From contig JAQGDQ010002380.1 of assembly GCA_030141605.1 (NCBI GenBank), positions 64,001 to 127,500 on the forward strand: DNA of 63,500 nt. Direction: 5' to 3'. The position numbers and the translations under genes were made by a program. This stretch comes from Tubiluchus corallicola. Lineage: Eukaryota; Priapulida; Priapulimorpha; Priapulimorphida; Tubiluchidae. Below, piece after piece: positions 22,260 to 43,155 of the stretch (position 1 is its first letter; each line of letters opens with the position of its first letter). The notes beneath the pieces are model-generated. The model saw nothing but the letters and a program-made list of their open reading frames with translations, was not told the DNA's origin and did not search any database.

Positions 22260-22950
22260 TAAAAAACTTACAATTACTTATTTATTTGTGTGATTTATCT
22301 GCAGACAATTAAGACAAAATCAATATTCAAGCTACGAAGAAATAAAAACACAAATAGATAAACAGACAAAATGACACAAAACATACAAATAGTGTAATCT
22401 TCAAGAATCACGAAATTGTAATGTGACATGCAATGACATAATCGATGAAAAGTTGATCCAAGTTACTCCAAGGTCTTGCATAACCTCACATTTGGTCACT
22501 CACTAGCGGAGACGAAAGGTATGCATCTGAGAAATAATGGGTAAAAGCCCAAGGAGTCAAATCAAATATTGCAAACTGCAGCAATTATCATTTTGAATTT
22601 GCCAATGATTGCTTGATTTACTATAATAGTTATTTCAGTTGAGAGCTTTACAAGTTGTACAAGATGTACTCAAAAACTAATCACGTACAGTCAAGATGTA
22701 CACGCTACAGAATCTCCTAGTAAGACTGCTATTCGTTGTTAATTATTACTAGTAAATTAGTTAATTCCAGTTCTTATCGGTTTAGCATGTCCCATTAACT
22801 TGGAAAATGGTCAAACGTAACACATTTCTCATTTGTATTTTTCTCATAGGAATATATGATGGCAGCGAAGACAACTCTCTAATCCAATGCTGTTTTATCG
22901 TACACCTGGTTTTACTAGATTATGAATACTATAAATACTACTTGTGCTGT
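22260..22950. other. Non-coding stretch before the second 5S cluster
   Basis: No gene, array or transposon end recognised. Confidence 0.5.
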
Positions 22951-22958
22951 GCCGAGCA

Positions 22959-23080
22959 AGCTACAGCCAAATCACGTTGAAAACACCGGTTTTCGTCTGA
23001 TCCCCAAAGTTAAGTAATGTAGAGACCCTGGTTAGTACTTGGATGGGTGACCGCCTAGGAATACTACGTGCTGTTGACTT
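22959..23080 (+). rRNA. 5S ribosomal RNA gene, divergent copy 5
   Basis: Retains the 5S layout but differs from copies 1-3 at many sites: GCTACAGCCAAATCACGTTG start, GATCCCCAAAGTTAAGTAATG in the box A area, and GAGACCCTGG instead of GAGCGTGG. Box C (TTGGATGGGTGACCGCC) is intact, and CTGTTGACTTTTTT forms the end and terminator. Its 5' part resembles the minus-strand copies at 20.8 kb. It may be a variant gene or a pseudogene. Confidence 0.6.
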
Positions 23081-23352
23081 TTTTGCTAGTGCCTATTAAC
23101 TATTGAAGTGTGTGCACAACACGACCATTTCATTTTTGCAGAATTGTTTCTGACTTTTGGAAGTAGAAGTGATAGGAATAAGTGTCTGTCTGAACATTAT
23201 TTTGATTTTTATTTGCTTTGCATTTTAATGTCTAAAACTATCTATTTGTTACGTTTCTCAAATACTACACACAAAAATTCAAAACAGATACTTTGTTACT
23301 ACGTTCACCTTAATCTATCTATTATTTCTATATTATCTCTTTTAACGAAATA

Positions 23353-23412
23353 CAGAAGTTACGCAACCTCGAACCTGGTTTGGTTTTGCGTTTGAATGGG
23401 TGACTGCCCGGG
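23353..23412 (+). pseudogene. Degenerate 5S relic
   Basis: Spacer relic with AGAAGTTACGCAACCTCGAAC and TGAATGGGTGACTGCCCGGG. Confidence 0.6.
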
Positions 23413-23725
23413 ACTGACATTTTTTTAAATGGTCAGGAAGGCTGATGACAAAAGCTGTAAAATCTTCTTCAACACTCAAAAATGGATTTTTGTTCTGACT
23501 GATATTTTTAAATGAAGGATCTCTTTGCTTGTTCATGCTTGATCATTCCCATGTTTAATTATGTCATATTTAGAAGGTAATAGACTTGAGCACGGTATTT
23601 TAACATCTCTGATATTTTAGAATTTCATATGATATTTCTATTTATACTTTGCATTAAAATACTAAAAAGGTTTGTTTATTCATGTACATCATTTCTATGT
23701 TAACTCATCTTAAGAAACTGCTAAT

Positions 23726-23845
23726 GTCTACGGCCATATTACATTGAATACACCGGTTCTCGTCTGATCACCGAAGTTAAGCAATGCAGAGTGTGGTTAG
23801 TACTTGGATAGGGGACCGCCTAGGAATACCACGTGCTGTAGACTT
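23726..23845 (+). rRNA. 5S ribosomal RNA gene, copy 6
   Basis: 120 nt, GTCTACGGCCATATTAC start, GTGCTGTAGAC end, T6 terminator. Changes from copy 3 include GTGTGG for GCGTGG and GGATAGGGGACC in box C, which may weaken TFIIIA binding. Flanks match the units at 9.6-14.6 kb. Confidence 0.78.
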
Positions 23846-24186
23846 TTTTGCTAGAGTGATTATTAACAATCAAAGTGTGTGCACAACACGACCATATCAT
23901 TTTGACAGTATTGTTTTTGATTTTTGGAAGTTGAAGTGGTGGAAATAAATGTCTGTCTCGACATTACGTTGATTTTTTTTGGCATTTTAATGTGAAAGAC
24001 TATCTATTTGTTACGTTTCTCGAATATCACACAAAGTGAACAAAAATGAAAATAAAACTAGAAAATCAGCCACTGCCCTTCAAAAATTATTTTTGATTTT
24101 CATATAAAAATTCAAAACAGATACTTTGTTCCTACGTTCACCTTAATCTATCTATTATTTCTATATTATCTCTCTTTAACGAAATG

Positions 24187-24240
24187 CAGAAGTTAAGCAA
24201 TCTCGAACCTGGTTTTGCGTTTGAATGGGTGACTGTCCGG
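24187..24240 (+). pseudogene. Degenerate 5S relic
   Basis: AGAAGTTAAGCAATCTCGAAC through GAATGGGTGACTGTCCGG; last relic of the second cluster. Confidence 0.6.
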
Positions 24241-24544
24241 GAATTCTGGTATTGCTAACTTCTTAACTTGGTGCTTAAATTTTTTTTAAATGGTCAGGAA
24301 GGGTGATGACAAATGCTGTAAAATCTTCTGCACCACTCAAAAATGGATTTTTGTTCTGACTGATATTTTTAAATGTGTATTCTTTTTGCTTGTTCATGCT
24401 TGATCATTCCCATGTTTAATTGCGTCATATTTAAAAGATAATATACTTGAGCACGGTATTTGAACCTCCCCGATACTTTATAATTTCATGTGATATTTTT
24501 ATTTATACTTTGCATTACAATACTAAGAAGGTTTGCTCGTTCAT

Positions 24545-24960
24545 GTATAATGTTACAGAGGCACCTGTGTCGGGTGTAGGGCCCTCTACACGCCCTGCTT
24601 TCACGTCAGCAGCGACTCACCCCTTTTTTGTAGGTCCAGACGTCTTGTTTGGGCCTACACGTGGTGGAAGAAGCCAGCAGCCCTGGAATGCCAGTAAAAA
24701 AGCGTGTAGAGGTCACTAGAGCCTTGATTTGTGACACAGCTGCTCCTCGGGCGTAGTGCTGTTACTTAGCTATTTTTTGTGTGTGTATTTTGTTCCCCTA
24801 TAAGTGCTGGTAATAAACTCCGTACAGTGTAATTTTTGTGTTTTATATTGTGAGAGTTAAATGACATGCTATAACAGGTATCTGGTATTAGTTCACAGAT
24901 ATTAGCTTAATTAATTAGCATAACATTTATAATTAAAAGTAACATTTGTAGTTAAGTACT
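24545..24960. other. Unidentified GC-richer insert at the end of the 5S spacer
   Basis: The 5S spacer breaks off after GTTCATGTA near 24547. A GC-richer segment follows with an open frame to 24717 (AAGCCAGCAGCCCTGGAATG region), then T-rich sequence and AATAAACTCC near 24813, like the 3' end of a transcript or retroelement. No protein family recognised. Confidence 0.35.
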
Positions 24961-25333
24961 CAGGGCCTCTTTCAGCTTAAGAGAGGCCCGGGAAAGTGGG
25001 GCGTGTGAGGCCCCCTCGAGGGGGAGGGCAAAGCGCCCAGAAAAATTTTGAACTGCTAGAACGCCGGAGAAGCATTTTCGAAGAGAAAACATGGAGTTAC
25101 ACAGTTGTTAAAGGAAAGAACAATTGAAAGAAAAACTGCTTTATTCTCAAAACCAGTCCTTAATACTTGTCAATACTGGCAAACGGCGCGCGTGCGGCAA
25201 GAGAGAGAGAGGGGGGAGCGGAGGAAGTATGTTCGCATAAAGCAAAAAAATGTTACCTTGGCATCAGGCCCCCTGGAGGGTGAGGCCCCGGGGAATTGTC
25301 CCCACTTAACCCCCCCCCCTAAAATAGGGCCTG
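24961..25333. mobile_element. Non-autonomous hAT-type transposon, 373 bp, with 8-bp target duplication
   Basis: Ends CAGGGCCTCTTTCAG and, inverted, CAGGCCCTATTTTAG, flanked on both sides by TAAGTACT (24953-24960 and 25334-25341). Imperfect terminal inverted repeats plus an exact 8-bp duplication are typical of hAT elements. No transposase. The interior is G/C-rich at both ends with an AGAGAGAGAG tract. Confidence 0.8.
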
Positions 25334-25670
25334 TAAGTACTCAATTACATACCGATACAAAATGGGTCTTCATGAACTATTTTCATCAGCATCTTGCAAG
25401 GTTAATGACTCGAAAGAAATCTAATGTTGCACAGTTATGCTTTTGCTGAATAGTTTGTCAGATTTAATTTGGATCAAGAGTTGTGTACGTATGATACAAA
25501 ATGTTCAGTTAGCAAGTAAATGGTTTCCTTCAAGACTTGACAGAGAACGTTTGTAGAACTTCACCATATTTAAAACCATAAAAAATTAAATTAATATTGT
25601 TAGTGGCAACTCACAAACGATGTTCAAAAATTGGTTAAAAGTAATTTTATTCACATCCATTATATACAGC

Positions 25671-25676
25671 TTTATT
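25671..25676 (-). terminator. Polyadenylation signal AATAAA for P450 gene 1
   Basis: AATAAA on the minus strand about 350 bp after the stop codon. If used, the 3' UTR carries the whole CA/TG repeat. Confidence 0.4.
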
Positions 25677-25743
25677 AAAAGTATGTTATTCATAATATTC
25701 ATAATGTTATTCACAAGTAGGCTTATAGCATGCTTAAAACTGT

Positions 25744-25745
25744 TG

Positions 25746-25777
<32 letters not shown>

Positions 25778-25913
25778 TGTGTGTGTGTGCATGCGTGTGC
25801 ATGCGTGAGTGCGTGCGTGTGTGTGTGTGTGCGTGCGTGCATACGTGTGTGTGTGTGTGTGTGTGTGCATGCGTGTGTGTGTGTGTGTGTGTGTGCATGT
25901 GTGTGCATGTGTG

Positions 25914-25953
<40 letters not shown>

Positions 25954-26018
25954 TGCATGCATACGTGTGTGTGTGTGCGTGTGTGCGTACGTGTGCGTAC
26001 GTATGCGTGCGTGTTTAT
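25744..26018. repeat. (TG)n-rich alternating tract in the 3' UTR of P450 gene 1
   Basis: About 275 bp of almost pure purine-pyrimidine alternation (TG, CG and TA steps mixed) ending only a few bases from the P450 stop codon. ORFs of CVCVCV or HTHTHT type here are artefacts. Confidence 0.95.
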
Positions 26019-26024
26019 AGTTTC

Positions 26025-36565
<10,541 letters not shown>

Positions 36566-36904
36566 GACGGTAAAATAATTTTTTATGTTAAAATATTCAT
36601 ACACACATACATACATACATACACACGGAAGGCGTCGACCACGTGACGCAGCTTTGTAAATACTGTACTATCTCGATTATAAGACCCTAGAAACTGCGCT
36701 AGTACCTACTGCGCATTCCTGGGTAAATGGCCTTGAGTGGCGTTTATTGATTTGGAACTTATTTACATTAGTAAACATAATACGGACTCCTGGTTCCACA
36801 GCCAGCACGCTATACGAAATAGACAGCTCTGCTTGCCAACTGGAGTTAGGTTCGCTACTCTGAAACTGCAATATAAAAATTCTGTTTTGTTATCAGCAAT
36901 AACA
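36566..36904. promoter_or_regulatory. Shared divergent promoter of P450 genes 1 and 2
   Basis: Only 339 bp separate the two start codons. Contents: a CACGTG E-box at 36640-36645 within GTCACGTGGTC, a (CATA)n tract at 36600-36625, TTATAATC at about 36670-36680 on the minus strand, and an AATATAAAAAT TATA-like element at 36870-36880, 25-35 bp before the gene 2 ATG. That last element would leave almost no 5' UTR if used. Confidence 0.55.
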
Positions 36905-39621
36905 ATGTTTCCAACGTTGCTCATCGCGGCAGTTTTGCTCATTTTGTTACTATTTGTATGGCAGTGGAAGAAACGTCCCGAAGGGGCACCGCCGGGCCCT
37001 GTGGGCTGGCCCATCGTTGGTTCGATGTTCTCAATGGGAAAGGACCCAACCGCGTATTTTGAAAAGCTCACAAAACGGTATGGCAACATTTTCGGGCTGT
37101 ACATAGGACCAACTTTCAACGTGGTCATCAACGATTTTGAAACGGGTCGTGAAGCTTTTCTGAAACATGGAGATGTATTTTCTGGAAGGTTCGAAAGTTT
37201 TACAATCGGTGAAATTATGGGAGACGATGAAATGCGTGGTAAGTACTGCGATCATATAGCATTTGTAGTTGTGTTTTTAAAGAACCGCTTTCTTAATGTC
37301 TAATTTATATATTCAAAAAGCCAAGATTTCTTTGATCTTGAACAAGTGATTTAAAATATCAGAGACCTTTGCAAAAAAGCTTGAAAATTTTGGTATGTTA
37401 ACTTATGTAGTTTATAAATCCATCCAAGTTAGCAAACGAGTATGGTGGGGAAGTTACACAAATTCCATCCTCACAGTAGTTGCAAAACAGTTGTGTTAGC
37501 TTAATGAAGTTATCTTAATTTTACATACTATTAACAAATAATAGTCTTTCTATCTTTTATATCATCCTATATATATCAGCTTGATTCATTACAGCATTCC
37601 ATTTTAAGCACTAATGTTTTTTTAATCACGATTCACTTTAAATTTTCAGATTATCTCCATTACTTTTTTTCTATCACTGTGTGGGACAATCTAACAAGCC
37701 CTGCATTTTGATTGTCCTCAACACATTTACCTTCGTATATAAGTGAACGGTGTATGAGGCTTTTCCTGTGCAGTATTTCTTATTTGTATTATGTTCATTG
37801 TAAGCTCTTTCACTAGATATTGTACATGAAACTATTGTAAATGTGTAATGTGAAATAGATGACCTATGACTATTCGAGAATAGTACTGCAAACAATGAAG
37901 CATTGTGTAATACAGGTATGCAACTATTTGCTTCATTGGACGTGGACGCTTCAGGTAATTTTGCTAGCCGTATACCTAAAACTTAATCACTAAATTCTTT
38001 CGAAGAAAGTCAATAATTCAATATTACGACCCAATAATTCAGGGATATTGGTTGGTTGATTGATTTTGCAACATAGATTGTGAACAACATTATTGCTAGA
38101 TCCTGTTATCCTGTTATGCAACTTAAACATCTAATAAGAAACTACAATCCAAAGAGACTAAACAATAAACACTGGACAGTGAAAAGCAAGAAATTACTGT
38201 AACATTGTTTGCAAAGTTATTTCATCATGTAAGTGTGAACAGGCCCTAATGTTGCACTTTTGGATTACAGGGCTTGTGATGTCAGAAGGAAGACGATGGA
38301 AAGAACAGAGAAAATTTGCTCTGAGTAAACTCAAAGAGTTTGGAATGGGAAAGATTAGCTTGGAGAAGAAGATAAAAGAAGAAATATCAGCCTTTCTGAA
38401 CGAGCTAAAGGATAAGGAAGGCAAACCTTTCGATCCTAAACTATATCTTTCAAATACAATTTCAAATGTCATATGTTCCATAGTATTTGGAAACCGTTAC
38501 GAATACGATGACTCGGCATTTATCAAGTTAATGGACTACATTGCTCAAGATGTCCAAAATCCTGACATTACTGGGTTTATTGATGTCTTTCCGTGGCTGA
38601 GGTATCTCCCAGGATTTAGATCAAGGTGGGTCAGACGATCTTACTCATCGTGCAAAACCTGTTGTAGCTAAATTAGGAAACAATCTCATTCATGAAGCGC
38701 TATTGGCCATTTTGAGCATTTTTTGGCATTTTTGTTTAACAATCAGTAATTTATTACACTGAAACTACTGATTTTTTGGTGTAGTAGGCTCACATATTTC
38801 TTCTTATTCGAGTAGTTTGGTTTCATCTAAAGTTGTTCCTTTGTTCGTGAGGTGGCAGAGACTGATTGGTAATTGATTACTAGTCGATTGTCGATTGATC
38901 ACCAAAAAAGCCAATCCCCGAATGGTAACACATTTGCGCAAATATTCGTTGCCAATACAGCTCTTCTGTGTTCTAGCGTCAACCTTAGCATTTACTCTCT
39001 TTGTTACCAGATGTCCAATTTATAGAAATCCGGTAATTGTTACAAATTTAGTTACGGTTAACTTTAGAACATTGTTAATTTTTGACATGTGTTACCAGTT
39101 ATCAATTTCTTTATGCGCGTAGAGTGTCCGTTCTTACATGCTCTTACAATAAGCCAGTGATTATTAATACCATTTAATTCTTGATGTTTAAAAGTCACCC
39201 TGTTCGTTTGTGTGCCTGGCCTTGAATCCTGCCGCGGCCGCACTAGGCTAAAAATAAAACAACAATATATTTTGTGGAAATAGAGAGCTTCTTTTCAACA
39301 AAAATAGATCTCCAGACCATTAAGCCACTGGTTACTCTTTGTAGATCAAAGGCTACTAGGTTATGGACTTTGGTCAGAATATTTACCTACATGATAGTCT
39401 ATTAACGCTAAATTCAACAACATAAATATAAATAGTGTTGATTGGCGTTTAAATGTTTGGGAACATTGATTATTACGTGTATTATCTGTTACGTGTTAAA
39501 GATTGATAAACAGCGATTTTGACTCTGTTCTTTTCTTATGCATATAAGTAAAAACCGAATGCCTTCATTTCAATCAGTGGTGTTGAAAAAGTAAAAATAC
39601 TTCGAGTTATTTGTTCAGTAA

Positions 39622-40402
39622 AGCTCATTTCACAGCGAGGACGCAAAGAAAAATGACGTACGGAACTGCTGTCAGAAAATCAGAAAATATTTATGAAAAT
39701 TTCCAATTTTTCTCGAAATCCCATTTACATGCAGCAAGGTAGTTCATTTCACAGTGAAATTGCGCGGTTTTTTCCGCACGCGCAGTTAACTCAACTTAAC
39801 TGCAACTACTTCGCAAGTTTTATACTGTATAATCATGTTTAAATTAAGTTTTGCTTACCGAATTTCTCATATGCAAAGTACAATTAGCAAAAGTATTTAT
39901 TAATCAAAGTATTTTTACACCTGTTTGTTTTTAGTAAAGTTTTACTAATGACTTCAAAATCTAAAAATATACATGTACAGTATAACATAAATATATTCGT
40001 TATTTTTGTTTTTACGAATATAGCCATCGATGTTGCATTAAAAAAACACAAAATCGTCAGTCTGTTAAAGGAGAAATTAAATCTTAGAAATTAAATCTGC
40101 TGAAACGTGTTAATTGTTGTTCGTTAAATAAGAAACAATTAACAAAGTAGTTAAATTAAAGACTGAATTCTACGAGAATTCTTCAAGAAAATGGAACATA
40201 CAGGCAAAATTCCTTACGAGGAGGACGCATAGCTGCTAGCTGGCAGCAGAATTCCCCAAGAGGAATTGCACGAGGAATTTTGCTGCGCGTCCTCACTGTG
40301 AAAGGCGCCATAGAAAACAATGTGTTTCATTTTCGCGAGGAATTCCTCAAAGAATTTCTCCTCTAGGCATTCTGTTGCGCGTCTTCACTGTGAAATGGGC
40401 CT
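39622..40402. mobile_element. Non-autonomous DNA transposon-like element with about 25-bp inverted ends
   Basis: Left end GCTCATTTCACAGCGAGGACG and inverted right end GCCCATTTCACAGTGAAGACG match at 17 of 21 positions. Internal copies of the same motif occur at about 39745 and 40290. No ORF and no clear target duplication. It lies in intron 2 of P450 gene 2. Confidence 0.55.
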
Positions 40403-40689
40403 CAGCTTTCCTAGAAATTAACTGCTTAGTCATCATTATTTCAGATACAAGAAGTTCATGGAAAATGAATTTCACATTATGGACTTTATAAAAAGCCATG
40501 TGGACGAACACACGAAAACGTACAATCCAGATGACTTTGTTTCTCTTATTTAATGAAAATCCATTGTATTAATTCCAAATCCATTCCAGTAACCTAATAT
40601 TGTACTCTAACTGTAATGGTGACAAAATTTTTACATTGGCTTTTGATTATAATGTCTCTAAGCTTTTTTGAGCTGTTTTGTACCTCTCT

Positions 40690-41345
40690 GAGTAAGCAAG
40701 ACAGGACGATTTTTCATATACTACCCCATTTTCAACACTGATAAAAAGTACACATTTTTAGACAATTAATACTACAAACGCATTTCTGATAATTAAATAA
40801 TAGATTACAAACTTAATTAACGGCAGGCGAGCCCAACTATTCATGACATCACAAATTAACATAATTTTCAACAACAAAAATATTCCACGAGTGTGTTGCA
40901 CGTGTTTGCGAAAGCAAAAATTGAAGTACAATGCTACTGTAAAATATTCAGCAAGTTTTAAGATAAAAATTCAAATTTCAAATATACCGCTGTGATCACG
41001 TATGAGCTTTCGAAACGGTGTACGTTTGTCACAGACTAGCACATTTGAACTGAGAGGTACAGCACCCGTTTTTTGTGCAATGCGTTTCCCAAATGCAGGT
41101 GCTAATGCCCGTTTAACTAGCGAAAGGCGAAAGGCCTGTAACAGCGAAGAACTAGTGGTACGAACATGAAATTGTGTTTGTGTGGTAATAATTCTTTCAC
41201 GTAAGTCATTTTTGAAAAAATAGTATGTTTCCTTTCAATATTTGAAAGAGTTGATTGTTTTGACCTACAGTTTAAGATTGGATCCTGTTTTGCTTTAATT
41301 TTGGTTGCAACCATGTTGACAAAGGACGAGAATCGTGCAAACGAC
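40690..41345. repeat. Dispersed repeat, copy 1 (intron 3 of P450 gene 2)
   Basis: Shares long blocks with 55125-55690: TTTTTCATATACT at its start, ATGACATCACAAA, ACATAATTTTCAACA, TGTGCAATGCGTTTCC and GTGGTAATAATTCTTTCACG. Same orientation. No ORF of known family; no inverted ends recognised. Confidence 0.8.
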
Positions 41346-42629
41346 ACAGTTTAGAGTAGAAATAAGTAAACGTGGAAAAGCAATTTCAAAAAGCACTTGA
41401 AGTCAAATTTTTAATAAGTGTAATCAATTTTAATGACGTTGTAGCAGTAAAATAAGATTTCTGACATGATCAGAAGAGAAATGAGTTAAACCCGAGTTGA
41501 GATGAGATGGCTTCTTCATTTTCAATTCTGACACTAAAGAAATGTGTTTACAAGAAAAAAATCAAACAAAATATCAGAGACTTTTAATTCAAAAGTCGAG
41601 ATGCAAGGTTATTTAATCAATTATTGTTCATATAAATTCACAACTAAACCTTGAAATATCTTAAATATGGGGCGATTTGACGTGACAGAGTTCCAGGTTA
41701 GCTCACTTCCCTTTTCTCTGCCTCTTTTAGCATGTTAAAAGGGTTCTAGCATATTAACAACTTCGAAAAATCACTCGAAACACTTAATTATTGTGACACT
41801 AATAGATAAATTCAGTAAAATACAAATTATTGATTTTTTGCAATAATGGGTGCCAAATCTGTTAAAATAGTAAGTATTTAACTTTTTTTCAGTTAGTGAG
41901 CTTATGTGGGTTGCAGCAGACTGTTTCTTTGCTGGAACCGAAACCACGTCATCAACACTTTATTGGGCGTTTATTTACTTGCTGCATTATCCCGATGTAC
42001 AGAAACGCGTGCAGAAAGAAATTGATGACGTCATTGGAAAATCAAGGCTGCCATCTGTAGCCGACAAACCAAACATGCCTTTCACGGAAGCAACTTTAAC
42101 TGAAATACAAAGAATGGGTAATGAAAGTGTTGGCAAAAATAAGAAATTTTTTGTTGACCATACTGATGATTTACAAACTATATTAACATTCATTGCTACT
42201 ATCATCCTAATTTTCTAATTTTTTCCATGGCACTTTTTTCCATATATATGTAGCTTATATCATAGAACTTACAAAAAGGCTTTTAAAATGTTGTTTCGTA
42301 TTTACATCCAGAGCTAAAGCAACATGATACTAGTCATTTGTGATGGCCTGCAATTTTTGGTCTTTTGAAAGTAGTATTTTCAACACATTTTCAGGAAACA
42401 TTGTACCACTTGGAGTACCACATTCCACTTCAAAAGAGGTGACGTTTCAAGGCTACAGAATACCAGCTCGTACGACTGTAATGTTGAACTTGACTGCCAT
42501 CCATCAGGATCCGGTCATGTTTCCGGAACCTAATCACTTCCGTCCTGAACGCCATTTGAACGACAAAGGAGAGTTTGTAAAGAATGATGCAGTAATTCCA
42601 TTTTCAGTTGGTGAGATTTATTTTACACA

Positions 42630-42893
42630 TAGAGAAAGAAGAAGAAAAAGAAAACCTTCTAATGGAGGGGGTGTGGGATAGATGGTTATAGCATCTATTT
42701 ACAAAACCTCATCAGAAGGGAAGGACAGGCAGATAGACCTTTTTTTCTTTCACCAATACATAACCAATTATCGGTTAAGTTTGAGTAAGGCTAGAAAGGT
42801 GATCAGAGTTTGCACAGGTGTTGAAACTTGGATTCGAACCAAGAACCTCTGGATTGGCTTTCAGGTGTTGTAACCACACAGACACCTGACACA
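42630..42893 (-). mobile_element. tRNA-derived SINE-like element
   Basis: On the minus strand, GTGTCTGTGTGGTTACAACA (A-box-like) is followed about 35 nt later by a perfect B box GGTTCGAATCC, then an unrelated body and a T/C-rich tail. Gapless tRNA folding is not expected, so this is a SINE rather than a tRNA gene. In intron 5 of P450 gene 2. Confidence 0.6.
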
Positions 42894-43044
42894 AAGTAGA
42901 GCAATGTTTTGGTTATAGACATTTTATTACTTGGAAGCAGCATACCTTTTGTTACACATTAACACCTGGTTAGGCAATGTGATGCGTCCACCATTGCATG
43001 CCACTAACCTCCAACACATCTAGCCCATTTTTCTAAAAAAGTGT

Positions 43045-43045
<1 letters not shown>

Positions 43046-43079
<34 letters not shown>

Positions 43080-43155
43080 TCCTATTATACATATATATAA
43101 TGTAAACATATATATATGTATACATTATATATATGTATGTATACATATATAATGC
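43046..43155. repeat. (TA)n and palindromic ATATAT tract
   Basis: Simple TA repeats with TATACATTATATA blocks, able to form hairpins; intron 5 of P450 gene 2. Confidence 0.9.

Noticed and set aside
24447-24719. 90-aa ORF in the insert after the second 5S cluster
   Set aside because: It begins inside 5S spacer sequence, so the start is artificial, and the remainder matches no family I can name.
42805-42890. A functional tRNA gene with a perfect B box
   Set aside because: No acceptor stem pairs across a tRNA length and the A box is poor; a tRNA-derived SINE explains it better.
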